Assembly: GCF_000013405.1 (NCBI RefSeq)
Contig: NC_007759.1
Location: 558,001 to 622,000, forward strand
Length of the DNA: 64,000 nt
Origin: Syntrophus aciditrophicus SB
GTDB taxonomy: Bacteria > Desulfobacterota > Syntrophia > Syntrophales > Syntrophaceae
Direction of reading: 5' to 3'
Position 1 is the first letter of the stretch, and each line of letters opens with the position of its first letter. Shown piece by piece: positions 34,716 through 43,770 of the stretch. A program made the position numbers and the translations under genes. Below the pieces are notes generated by a model that did not search any database, was not told the DNA's origin, and saw only the letters and a program-made list of their open reading frames with translations.

Positions 34716-37424
34716 ATGACATGGCAGATACCTGATACATCCTACTGGGAAAACAAGTTTGCCGCCTACTGGCATGACCCTATCGATAAAGTCATCAGCA
34801 TTCAAAACCACGAAGAAAGGGCTGCTGATTATTTGCAGATATTCGGAATCGACAGACCGAACGATGAATTCTGGCAAATGGCTGATGCCATCGCTGCCGG
34901 TTTTGAGCGGGGGCAGGTTCCCTCACATAGTACTGACGATACTAAAAATGGGGCTGTAGACTTTGCTGAGTCACCGGTTATTACGCATCCGACTACCGGG
35001 AAAAAAGGTTTGCTGAAGATTACAGGTGTGAAGATGCATATTAATGACCTTCATGCCGCCATCATGGAATTTCTGGGAAAACATATTGGAAAAGAAGCAG
35101 GAAATGGCGATTATGCAGATTGTTTTAAGGGTGATTACGCACGATTTGCCGTTGCCCGGTTTCTCTATACCCATCTCGTTTTGCGTTTTATCCTTGCTGA
35201 AAAGAACATCGGCGGACTTGGCGCACTTTGGCACCGCATCCCTGCTGATTCCCGGTTTCCCGACCATTCCATCTGGCAGCACAACGCGCTGTGTTCCGCC
35301 ATCAGTTCCTGTGTTGAACTTGGCGGTAGAGCAGAAGAAGTCAGTCTCATGGTATTTTCCATTACACCGGTTCAAGGATTTATCGCTCGTGCCAGAAAGA
35401 TGCGCGATTATTGGACAGGTTCTGTTCTCTTGTCCTGGCTGGCCTTTGAAGGGCTTCGCTGGGTGATGGAGAATTTGGGGGCAGACCATATCCTGTATCC
35501 TTCCTTGATAGACCAACCACTTGTAAACAATTATCTGGAAAAAGAATGGAATGTCTCAGGTCCATTCAAACCTGAAATTTGGAATAATCAGCCCAATGAA
35601 ATCGCCAGCCTGCCGAATAAATTTCTATTCCTTATTCCTTTCGGCAAAGCGGATGAAATAGCTGCAGAGTTGGAAAAAGCCATTTCGGAAAAATGGGCTG
35701 CAGTTGCCGACAAGGTAGCCGCTTATCTGATTGACAGGATAAGCATGGGCAATGATGGCAGAGAACATATCCAAGAGATGTTTAAACGTCAGACTTCCGG
35801 ATTCTGGGATTTCCAGTGGGCTGCGACCCGCCTTGCCGATTATACGGACAAAAAAGAATTGGAATCTCTACTCGACGAAACCCAGTGGAAAGATCAATTT
35901 GCTTACATGGAAGCAATTCAACCAATTTTAAATAAAAAAGGATATTCTTCAGAAAATACCAGCAGAGGAATTCTTTATTCCACAAGCCACAGTCTGGTGC
36001 AATCGGCCCTTGCCGCAGAGAAGTCGATAAGATCGGTAGCGCGGACAGAAGAACCGGGAGAAAAATGCCAGATGTGCAGCGAATTCGAGGTTTTGCATTC
36101 CAAGCAATGGAATGGTGAAGTTGCAGGCCATTATGCCGACCATCTTAAGGAATTTTGGAGCCAGCTTAATCCAGAGCAAAAGGACGATGTTGATTTTAAA
36201 GAGAATGAACGGCTTTGTTCCGTTTGTTTAATCAAACGTCTTGCCCCGCATATTTTGAAAAATTCAAATGACCATATTCTTTGTAACGTTTTCCGTTCCA
36301 TCGACAACGTTCCTTCAACAACGGAAATGGCGCTTCATAACTATTTTCAAAGATTTGGCATTACCGATAAAAAAGACCAAAGGGTTATTGCTCAGAAACT
36401 CCACAAAGATGAAGAGCATGTCAGGGGCGAAAAGATCGATAACAGAGACAAATACTACGCTCTTCTCATGATGGATGGAGACAATATGGGGAAACTGATC
36501 AACGGGGAAACGATTGCCTCATGCTGGAAGAAGATTATGCATCCCCAAATTGCTGAACGATTAACGGGAGTCGACTTTTATCCTTTGTATCGAGACGTCT
36601 GGCAGAAGATTTACGGCAATGCCGGGTTGAATAAAAGATTGGTTACACCGGCAATTCACGCGGCCATATCGGAAGCTTTGGGCGATTTCTCCATCTATGG
36701 CGTCGCGTCCATCATAAAGGATCATGATGGACGCTTGATCTACGCGGGCGGCGACGATGTCTACGCATTTCTCCCTATCGGCTCTGCACTGCCGGCGGCA
36801 CGTAAAATCAGAGATTACTACACATCCATATTTCGCTATGTAAGTATGGATCGCACATCTAAGCCGATTACAGAGAAAGAATGGATGCCCGAACGAGGAA
36901 AGCTTTCCGTAAATCTCGGCATCGGCAATGAAATATCCATATCCGCCGCCATTCTAATTTGTCACCACAAGGAAAGCCTTACCCAAATGATTGAACGGGC
37001 ACATCAATTATTACAATCGCAAGCAAAGGATAAGGCTGAACGTAATGCATGCGCGATTGAACTGCGAAAACGTCACGGCGGCTCCCGTTATTTCACAAGG
37101 AAGTGGGCAGATAAAGAAACCTGGGACGCTTTCGAATTCATTGGGAAGATGACGGAAGAGAATCATCGCCAAGTTTCCCGCTCCCTTTTGTATCGTCTCG
37201 AAACCCTACGGCCCGGCATCGAAGCAATTATGATACAAGACACGAAGGCGGAGGAAAATCTGAACGCGTTCATAGCAAAACAAATCGAACGATCGGGTAC
37301 TGAATCATTGGAAAATAAAGAACTCATAGCCCGTTCGATCGCCTACATCGTATGGGACAAGAACAATCATAAAAACCCTTTCAATCCAGAGGGATTGATG
37401 ATTGCCGACTTTCTTGGAGGTTAG
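34716..37424 (+). CDS. cas10: Type III-B Cas10/Cmr2 with HD and GGDD cyclase motifs
   Basis: A 902-aa large subunit. An N-terminal HD motif is present (AAYWHDPIDK, H20-D21), so target-activated DNA cleavage is possible. The first palm domain and Zn-binding cysteines C451/C454 and C501/C504 (CQMC, CSVC) follow. The second palm has LLMMDGDNMGKL (D587) and the cyclase site AGGDDVYAF (G678-D681), intact. It should therefore make cyclic oligoadenylates on target RNA binding, which the CARF proteins encoded around it would sense. A C-terminal helical domain (residues 770-902) follows. Confidence 0.94.
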   Translation: MTWQIPDTSYWENKFAAYWHDPIDKVISIQNHEERAADYLQIFGIDRPNDEFWQMADAIAAGFERGQVPSHSTDDTKNGAVDFAESPVITHPTTGKKGLLKITGVKMHINDLHAAIMEFLGKHIGKEAGNGDYADCFKGDYARFAVARFLYTHLVLRFILAEKNIGGLGALWHRIPADSRFPDHSIWQHNALCSAISSCVELGGRAEEVSLMVFSITPVQGFIARARKMRDYWTGSVLLSWLAFEGLRWVMENLGADHILYPSLIDQPLVNNYLEKEWNVSGPFKPEIWNNQPNEIASLPNKFLFLIPFGKADEIAAELEKAISEKWAAVADKVAAYLIDRISMGNDGREHIQEMFKRQTSGFWDFQWAATRLADYTDKKELESLLDETQWKDQFAYMEAIQPILNKKGYSSENTSRGILYSTSHSLVQSALAAEKSIRSVARTEEPGEKCQMCSEFEVLHSKQWNGEVAGHYADHLKEFWSQLNPEQKDDVDFKENERLCSVCLIKRLAPHILKNSNDHILCNVFRSIDNVPSTTEMALHNYFQRFGITDKKDQRVIAQKLHKDEEHVRGEKIDNRDKYYALLMMDGDNMGKLINGETIASCWKKIMHPQIAERLTGVDFYPLYRDVWQKIYGNAGLNKRLVTPAIHAAISEALGDFSIYGVASIIKDHDGRLIYAGGDDVYAFLPIGSALPAARKIRDYYTSIFRYVSMDRTSKPITEKEWMPERGKLSVNLGIGNEISISAAILICHHKESLTQMIERAHQLLQSQAKDKAERNACAIELRKRHGGSRYFTRKWADKETWDAFEFIGKMTEENHRQVSRSLLYRLETLRPGIEAIMIQDTKAEENLNAFIAKQIERSGTESLENKELIARSIAYIVWDKNNHKNPFNPEGLMIADFLGG

Positions 37425-37431
37425 GAAGGAA

Positions 37432-38385
37432 ATGACTGATTGGTACAGTTTCAAGCCACAAGACACGTTATATTTCCGCGGTGCGGAACCGGCAAACATG
37501 GGTGAAAGTCATGCGGCATCCATGATTTTTCCTCCACCCGCCCATACCATTGCCGGTGCTTTGCGGACTGCTACAATCATTCAAAATGATGTAGCCTTTG
37601 AAGATTATAAAAAAGGTTTGTGTTCGCAAGAGGTTACTGATGCAATCGGCAAATCAGGAGAAGACAGCCCTTTCAGCATTCTTGGTCCCTTCTTTCAATA
37701 CCAAGAAAAGACATGGATTCCCTGCCCGTTTCTTTGGTTTTCTGAAAAGAAAAAGACCGCAGAAGACTCACAGTCAAGACTACGTAAGATCATGGTCAGC
37801 GCCCCTCTTCACAACAACATTATGGTGAAAACGGCCAGCGGGAAAAATCTCTTATGGGTTAAGGGGAAAAACCTTGAAAATCTCGGAAACCAATGGGTTA
37901 GTGCTGATGAATTATGCAAGGAAGCAGAAGAGAAAACGATTAGAGAAAGCAAAGATTTCTTCGTAAGCGAAACCCATACTGGAATAGCCCTTGACGTGAA
38001 GGTTAAACGGCGCACGGCGAGAGAGGGGCATCTCTATTCATTTGTCCATGCCCGCTTACATCAGGATGTTGAATTGATCTTTGGGGTTACGCGGAGACTG
38101 CCGATAAATGATTCCGGCGTCCTCAAGCTTGGGGCTGAACAGAGATTTGGTGAATACAAAAAAATAAATGATATTCATTTATCAAAAGGAACAACAAATT
38201 TTTTCATGACATTGTCCATTTTGGAGGGCAATAGAGAAACTAATCGGCATTGCATTGCCACAGGTCGTATTCGCTATCTTGGAGGTTGGGATCTGCACAA
38301 AGGGTTTCACAAACCGATGAGGGGATACTTTCCCGCAGGAACCGTATTTGACAAAAAAATCAATGAATCATGTATCCAATTATAG
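37432..38385 (+). CDS. cmr3: Type III-B subunit Cmr3 (Cas5 group)
   Basis: A 317-aa RAMP that binds the crRNA 5' tag with Cas10. Evidence is WYSFKPQDTLYFRGAEPANMGESHAA, IFPPPAHTIAGALRTA, HTGIALDVKVKRRTAREGHLYSF and FGEYKKI. The frame opens at 37402 inside cas10, but AGGAAGG directly before the ATG at 37432 and the family N-terminus fix the start there. It follows cas10 by 7 bp. Confidence 0.92.
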   Translation: MTDWYSFKPQDTLYFRGAEPANMGESHAASMIFPPPAHTIAGALRTATIIQNDVAFEDYKKGLCSQEVTDAIGKSGEDSPFSILGPFFQYQEKTWIPCPFLWFSEKKKTAEDSQSRLRKIMVSAPLHNNIMVKTASGKNLLWVKGKNLENLGNQWVSADELCKEAEEKTIRESKDFFVSETHTGIALDVKVKRRTAREGHLYSFVHARLHQDVELIFGVTRRLPINDSGVLKLGAEQRFGEYKKINDIHLSKGTTNFFMTLSILEGNRETNRHCIATGRIRYLGGWDLHKGFHKPMRGYFPAGTVFDKKINESCIQL

Positions 38386-38395
38386 GAGAAACGCC

Positions 38396-39298
38396 ATGCT
38401 GAAAAGAGGTCTTTTTTCCATCTGTACATTTTATGCCGTATCGCCCATCCATGCCGGCAGCGGGTCATCGTTCGCCGCCGTTGATTTGCCTATCCAGCGT
38501 GAACGACACACCAACTGGCCCCATATCCAGGCATCAGGAGTTAAAGGAGCCATGCGGGCGCACTACCGAGATTTCGCTGAAGATAAATCGTTGATCAATT
38601 TCCTTTTCGGATATGACAAAGACGATGATGATTATCATAAGTCCTATAATTCCAAGCGGCAGGAAAACGAACGATTTGAGGTGAAGGACAATTTTCCCGG
38701 CGCCATTTCCTTCTCCGACGCCAAATTGTTGGCCTTTCCCGTCCGGTCAAATATAGCACCTTTTGTCTGGGTCACCTGTCCCGCAGTTTTAAAAAGATTA
38801 AGTGACGATCTTTCATTTACAGGATTGGGATCAATTGATGACATACAGAACATCGATGGTGAAAATGCCCTATGCCTTGCAGGTAACATTTCGGATAAAG
38901 TGATTCTGGAAGACATGTTCGTTAATGTTGTAAACGTAAGCACTTCAAATCCCATCCCCCAAGGTTTCCCTACTTTAGATAGGCTACTGCTGGTCTCCAA
39001 TGAGACATATAAATATGCTGTCGAGTCTTGTACGGAGATTCAAACGCAGATAAAAATTGATTCTGAGAAAGGAACGGCCCAAGACGGTTCACTACGCTAC
39101 CAGGAATTACTTCCTGCGGATTCTGTGCTCTACACTGTCGTTTATTACAGCCGCGCTGTTTTTGATAATGCGTTACAGGCCGAAACAGTATGTAGCCATG
39201 TCCAGGATATCATCACAAAATTCATTCAGATAGGTGGCGACGAAACGCTGGGTCGTGGCATCTGCAAGCTTAATTGGATTTCCGGAGGTGGCAAATGA
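38396..39298 (+). CDS. cmr4: Type III-B backbone subunit Cmr4 (Cas7 group)
   Basis: A 300-aa RAMP forming the helical backbone and target-RNA cleavage sites. It has YAVSPIHAGSGSSFAAVDLPIQRERHT, whose Asp (VDLP) is the known cleavage position in Cmr4, then WPHIQASGVKGAMRAHYR, a WVTCPAVLKRL loop and the C-terminal GGDETLGRGICKLNW. AGGAGA before the ATG at 38396 sets the start. Its stop overlaps cmr5 (ATGA). Confidence 0.93.
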   Translation: MLKRGLFSICTFYAVSPIHAGSGSSFAAVDLPIQRERHTNWPHIQASGVKGAMRAHYRDFAEDKSLINFLFGYDKDDDDYHKSYNSKRQENERFEVKDNFPGAISFSDAKLLAFPVRSNIAPFVWVTCPAVLKRLSDDLSFTGLGSIDDIQNIDGENALCLAGNISDKVILEDMFVNVVNVSTSNPIPQGFPTLDRLLLVSNETYKYAVESCTEIQTQIKIDSEKGTAQDGSLRYQELLPADSVLYTVVYYSRAVFDNALQAETVCSHVQDIITKFIQIGGDETLGRGICKLNWISGGGK

Positions 39299-39690
39299 GA
39301 ACGATGGCGCAGAAACGGGCGGAATATGCACTTGAAAAGGTGCTTGCCGTTGAGAATAAAAGGGACTTTCAATCATTTTCTGCTGGTGCTCCGGCTACGA
39401 TCCTTCAGAACGGGTTCGGACAAACGCTCGCCTTTTGGTTAGCAAAAGGAACAAAAAACGGGAAAATTGAAATTACGGATAAACATATTGTGTTGTTCGA
39501 TATGGTGACAGAATGGCTATCCTTCAAGAGAAAAGACGTTAATAATGAATTCATTAAAGTTGTTAAAGACAGACCTACAATAATAAAGGAATTAACGACC
39601 ATGGATCAAAGACAGTATCTATCTGCCCAAAGTGAAACTTTATCCCTGCTCGAATGGATCAAGCGATTTGCCAATGCCGATTTGACATAA
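39295..39690 (+). CDS. cmr5: Type III-B small subunit Cmr5 (Cas11)
   Basis: A 131-aa helical protein that fills the belly filament of the Cmr complex. Evidence is MAQKRAEYALEKV, FSAGAPATILQNGFGQTLAFWLAKG (shown in part: APATILQNGFGQTLAFW) and LSLLEWIKRFANADL. The ATG at 39295 overlaps the cmr4 stop. cmr6 starts 13 bp downstream. Confidence 0.92.
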   Translation: MRTMAQKRAEYALEKVLAVENKRDFQSFSAGAPATILQNGFGQTLAFWLAKGTKNGKIEITDKHIVLFDMVTEWLSFKRKDVNNEFIKVVKDRPTIIKELTTMDQRQYLSAQSETLSLLEWIKRFANADLT

Positions 39691-39703
39691 GGGAGGATTT
39701 ATT

Positions 39704-41095
39704 ATGGCATTCTACCCTGTTCATAAGGAATTACAGAATATTTCCCAGAGCATGCCGCAAGGAAACTTCGGCCTCTGGTATAACAAATTCATCCCGCTCA
39801 GTGATGATGCATTCAAGCCGTCCGATGATAAAGGTTCTAATGGCAAAGGAGATGAAAACAGGCCTGTGGATTATTATTTCGGACAATACAGCAAGCTGAG
39901 ACTCAATGCTGCGGAAACGGCTGCAATACTTAAGCAGAAGCATGAAGACATGGATGATTTTTGCGCAAACTTCCCGCCGCAAAAATATGAGGAAATCGCC
40001 ATTTGTGCGACTCTTGATTCTCCCTTGATCACAGGCATCGGCGAATCGCACCCCCACGAGGTCAGCATGGTCTTCGATCACAATATGGGCATCCCCTATA
40101 TACCGGCATCAGGCGTGAAAGGAATTGTCCGCTTTGCCCATACGATTTCTTTAATCCCTGAAGCAATGAATAAGGCTGAAGTTATTGATAACGTCCGGTT
40201 TGATGATGAAGCAGATTGGACATCTGTTCCGCACATGTTCGGCACCCAAAAAAATCGCGGAAATGTGATTTTCCTTGATGCCTATCCGGAGGATATCCCC
40301 GCCCTGCACATGGACATCATGAATCCACACTATTCACCCTATTATAGCGAAGGCAAACCTCCAGCCGACCACCACAATCCAACACCCATAAAGTTTCTTA
40401 CCGTTGCCAAGGGAACTAAATTTATTTTCAGGGCTGTTGCAAAGAAAGAACAGAATCTTCCTCAAAAAATTAGAGTCGCATTTGCAGAAGCCCTTACGAA
40501 GGAAGGCGTGGGCGCAAAGATCGCCCTCGGCTATGGCCGTTTCGTAATCGATGAAGATGGTCAGAAAGTTCTTTTGAAAAAGCGCAAACAAAGGCATGAA
40601 GAAAAGAAAAGACGTCTTTCTCCTTGGCTCGACTATATTGAGCTAATCAATCAAGTTGGCGACTGGGGACAATTTAAACAAATCGTTCTTGATAATGAGA
40701 AGCTCGTTGAATACCGGAAAGAAATGGATGTGACTGAAGCCGTCAGGATTAAAGCGCTGGAGATCCGGAATAAATGGCGTAAAAGTTGGGGTGCTTCGCG
40801 TGACGAACAAATAGCGACATGGTTGCAACCAGCCGGAGTTGAATGGCCCTGCATTGTAGCAGGAATCGAAAACCCGGTTAAAGAAAAGTCAGCGGATTAT
40901 GAAAAAATTATGCAACTAATTGATTGGGGTGCATACAAATCAGCCGGTATCGACCTTTCAAAATTACCCTTAGATGCCCTTCAACTTCTCAAACAAAAAA
41001 TGGAAGAATGGGGATGTTATTCTAAAAAGGCAAAAGAAGATAAAAAAACAGCCTTCAAGAAAGTAAAGGATCTATTGAGACAGCATCAAAAATAA
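39704..41095 (+). CDS. cmr6: Type III-B subunit Cmr6 with C-terminal extension
   Basis: A 463-aa protein. Residues 90-290 are the Cmr6 RAMP: TGIGESHPHEVSMVFDHNMG, IPYIPASGVKGIVRFAH, PHMFGTQKNRGNVIFLDAYP, and GVGAKIALGYGRF. Residues about 300-463 form an extra helical, Lys-rich region (WLDYIELINQVGDWGQFKQIV, KKAKEDKKTAFKKVKDLL) not seen in compact Cmr6 proteins, which are often near 300 aa. Cmr6 caps the 3' side of the complex. The tail could recruit another factor, which is inference. Confidence 0.9.
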   Translation: MAFYPVHKELQNISQSMPQGNFGLWYNKFIPLSDDAFKPSDDKGSNGKGDENRPVDYYFGQYSKLRLNAAETAAILKQKHEDMDDFCANFPPQKYEEIAICATLDSPLITGIGESHPHEVSMVFDHNMGIPYIPASGVKGIVRFAHTISLIPEAMNKAEVIDNVRFDDEADWTSVPHMFGTQKNRGNVIFLDAYPEDIPALHMDIMNPHYSPYYSEGKPPADHHNPTPIKFLTVAKGTKFIFRAVAKKEQNLPQKIRVAFAEALTKEGVGAKIALGYGRFVIDEDGQKVLLKKRKQRHEEKKRRLSPWLDYIELINQVGDWGQFKQIVLDNEKLVEYRKEMDVTEAVRIKALEIRNKWRKSWGASRDEQIATWLQPAGVEWPCIVAGIENPVKEKSADYEKIMQLIDWGAYKSAGIDLSKLPLDALQLLKQKMEEWGCYSKKAKEDKKTAFKKVKDLLRQHQK

Positions 41096-41139
41096 GAAGC
41101 AGAAATAACATCTGTTAAGCTTTTAAAAAGGAGCCCCCA

Positions 41140-42252
41140 ATGCGTGACACGCTGATCTGCACCGTAGGCACCAGCCTCAAAAACAACATCGCCGGTCAAC
41201 AGGAATCGCCTCTATATCCACTTCTTGCGGCACATAATGCCAAAGGCGTGGTTCTGGAGCTTTTGAAACGTTCTCCGCAGGATCGGCTTAATGGCGCGGA
41301 GATCAATTCCATTCACAGCATTATCGTGGGCAAGCATCTTAATCTATGTGAAAATCTTGTTTTCCTGGTCTCCGACACTCCCGACGGCTTCCTGACCGGA
41401 CAAATCCTGAATCATTACTATACAAATCCAAGAAATGCTGATCGTTTCACCACTGTGTCAGTAAAAACCATCGAAGGACTCACGGACCAGGACGTGAAAC
41501 GCTTTCGGAACGAAGGAATGCGGAATCTCGTCCGCCTCATCGGACAGGAGGCCCGAGTCCTTGGATCGAATCGTTTACTCATTAACGCAACAGGGGGATA
41601 TAAGGCACAGATTTCCTTCGCAGGCATGATCGGCCAAGCTCTGGAAATCCCCGTCTGCTATCTTTTTGAGCGTTTTTCCGAAGTAATCCAATTACCGCCC
41701 CAGCCCGTTGCTCTTGACCTTTCTTTCTGGCTTGAACACGTGGATATTTTTTTTGATCTCGAGGAAGGAATCGAATCTGATCAACCCTTTTCATCGCCGG
41801 ATGAGCGGTTCGCGACGATAGTGGACGATACGAACGTCGATAACCGCTGGCTTACCTTTCTTTCTCCTACCGGCCAACTCTATCACGAAACCTTCCGCTA
41901 TCATTTTGCCCACAGTGCTAAATCTCTTCTGCCGCCCGATTCAGGTCTTCCCCTGGAGAAAAAGAAAATCCGTTATGAGGACGACAATAAAGGAAAGCAC
42001 AAAGGATTACGTAACTTCCTTGATAAACTTAAAAATTATCCTTATGTGAAAGAGATCTATACTTATTATTATAACCCGAACCTCAATGAACCTGTCCGAT
42101 TTCGCAAATCGGCCAAGGGTAAAACCGGACAGATTGAAGGAATATACAGCAACGTTGGGGCAACAACAAAGTTCGATCTCATCACCACTGCTCAGAACAG
42201 CAGACAACTTCAGGCCTGCATCGCCGATTTGAACGACGGCCTGACATCATAA
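41140..42252 (+). CDS. CARF protein of the TIGR02619/APE2256 type, possible RelE-like C-terminus
   Basis: A 370-aa protein. Residues 1-180 form a CARF domain (RDTLICTVGTSLKNN, LVFLVSDTPDGFLTGQIL, LLINATGGYKAQISFAGMIG) that would bind cyclic oligoadenylate. A linker of about 80 residues follows. Residues about 265-370 are a small basic domain (KKKIRYEDDNKGKHKGLRNFLDKL, RFRKSAKGKTGQIEGIY, LITTAQNSRQLQACIADLN) with the size and Arg/Lys pattern of RelE-type mRNA interferases, as in Cami1-like CARF-RelE effectors. The RelE call is tentative. It lies directly downstream of cmr6 in the same operon. Confidence 0.68.
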   Translation: MRDTLICTVGTSLKNNIAGQQESPLYPLLAAHNAKGVVLELLKRSPQDRLNGAEINSIHSIIVGKHLNLCENLVFLVSDTPDGFLTGQILNHYYTNPRNADRFTTVSVKTIEGLTDQDVKRFRNEGMRNLVRLIGQEARVLGSNRLLINATGGYKAQISFAGMIGQALEIPVCYLFERFSEVIQLPPQPVALDLSFWLEHVDIFFDLEEGIESDQPFSSPDERFATIVDDTNVDNRWLTFLSPTGQLYHETFRYHFAHSAKSLLPPDSGLPLEKKKIRYEDDNKGKHKGLRNFLDKLKNYPYVKEIYTYYYNPNLNEPVRFRKSAKGKTGQIEGIYSNVGATTKFDLITTAQNSRQLQACIADLNDGLTS

Positions 42253-42268
42253 TTAACGGAGTATTTCC

Positions 42269-43507
42269 ATGACACGACTCATTATCATGTCCATCGGTGG
42301 TTCCCCCGAACCTCTCAGGAAAAGTATTGCCGAGCATCAGCCGGAACGGATCATTTTCTTTGCATCACATGATTCAATAACGAAAGCGGGAGAAGTCCTT
42401 GAACAGGTCAATCCGAAGCCAAAGTGCGAATGGGAGATCACGGAAGACCCGAATTCCCTGTTTGAATGTTATAAAACGGCTAGGTGTTGTGTTGAACGCG
42501 CGATGCATGCGGGATTTAGTCCTGAAGAAACAATAGTTGATTATACGGGCGGCACCAAGGTTATGACGGCGGCGCTGATCCTTGCAACCGTTGGCTGCCC
42601 TTACCGTTTTAATTACGTCGGCGGCGAAACTCGGACAAAATCGGGCTTGGGTGTTGTGGAAAACGGCTGTGAGCAGATGTATTCTTCCATGAGCCCTTGG
42701 TTGATCTTTGCCGAGGAGGAACGCCGCCAGGTTATTCTCCTCTTTAACCGTGGCCGCTATTCCTCGGTCGGTGAGATCATACGCATGGCCTTGACCCGGA
42801 AACTTCCTGGCGAGATTACCGACTACTTCAAATTTGTCAAGTATTTTGCTGAAGGATTCCTTTTCTGGGATCAGTTCAACCATAAAAGGGCTGCAGATTG
42901 TCTTTCAAAGGGTATTAAAAATTTAACGGAATATTTGGAAAGACATGACCATTCCCAGTGGAATTCTTTCACTGAAGATGTCCGTCACTGCTTTGACATT
43001 TTAAACGATCTTCTTCTGAAGACGAATAACCTGAAAAAATTCCATACCGTTTTGATTGACGACCTTCTCAACAACGCCCGTCGTCGTATCGCCGCCGGCT
43101 GTTTCGATGATGCCGCGGCTCGCATATATCGTTCTCTGGAACTTTACGGGCAGCTCACTTTTGAAAAAGTAACAGGCTGTTCAACCAGCAATGTCCCACG
43201 AAACAAAATTCCGGAAACCATCCGGGAAGTGTATGTCCAGAAACATACAGACTCTCAAAGTGGTGTTATCAAACTCCCTCTGCAAGCAACCTTTGAATTT
43301 CTCCATACAGCGGATATTGATGTAGGACATCGTTTTTTCCAAATAATCGATGAGATCAAAAAAATTCAAAGCAACCGTAATGAATCCATCCTTGCCCATG
43401 GAATAAAACCGGTTACAGAAAATGCTGTTGAAACAATTTTTCAGACGGTGTCCAATTTCACGGAATTCAAAAACGCCTATAATTTTCCCAAATTGCCACA
43501 ATCGTGA
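42269..43507 (+). CDS. CARF-HEPN RNase of the TIGR02710 family
   Basis: A 412-aa protein with an N-terminal CARF domain (RLIIMSIGGSPEPLRKSI, IVDYTGGTKVMTAALILATVG) and a C-terminal helical HEPN domain. The HEPN catalytic motif is R370-N371 ... H377 (RNESILAH), fitting R-polar-X4-6-H. On binding cyclic oligoadenylate such proteins dimerise and cleave RNA. It starts 16 bp after the previous CARF gene and is the last gene before the CRISPR leader, so it closes the cmr operon. Confidence 0.82.
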   Translation: MTRLIIMSIGGSPEPLRKSIAEHQPERIIFFASHDSITKAGEVLEQVNPKPKCEWEITEDPNSLFECYKTARCCVERAMHAGFSPEETIVDYTGGTKVMTAALILATVGCPYRFNYVGGETRTKSGLGVVENGCEQMYSSMSPWLIFAEEERRQVILLFNRGRYSSVGEIIRMALTRKLPGEITDYFKFVKYFAEGFLFWDQFNHKRAADCLSKGIKNLTEYLERHDHSQWNSFTEDVRHCFDILNDLLLKTNNLKKFHTVLIDDLLNNARRRIAAGCFDDAAARIYRSLELYGQLTFEKVTGCSTSNVPRNKIPETIREVYVQKHTDSQSGVIKLPLQATFEFLHTADIDVGHRFFQIIDEIKKIQSNRNESILAHGIKPVTENAVETIFQTVSNFTEFKNAYNFPKLPQS

Positions 43508-43770
43508 CAAAAAAGAAACGGGATTGCCCATTTTCCGCGAACCCCGATTATCAAACAGAGGGAACATACAATCATTTGATATTCTTAGTATTATATAAAT
43601 ACTTATTCTTTAGGTTTGCAGGTTTGGAAATTATTCAATGAAATCGGATAAATCGATTTAAGAAATGGAGTCTGCAGTATGGAGAAATCGATGTTTTTTG
43701 GGTTTGTGGATACAGGTTCGCGATTATGGTACCTGGAATCCTTGTATTTTCTCCAAAATCGAAGGCCGCG
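43508..43770 (+). promoter_or_regulatory. CRISPR leader
   Basis: A 263-bp AT-rich, gene-free stretch directly before the first repeat. It contains an A/T-rich promoter-like block (43577-43612, TTGATATTCTTAGTATTATA) and a perfect 12-bp palindrome TAAATCGATTTA (43649-43660). The opposite end of the array has a decayed repeat, which marks the old end, so the leader is on this side. Confidence 0.65.

Noticed and set aside
42149-42158. A further GCAACGTTG match
   Set aside because: The last base breaks the palindrome and it lies inside the TIGR02619 CARF gene.
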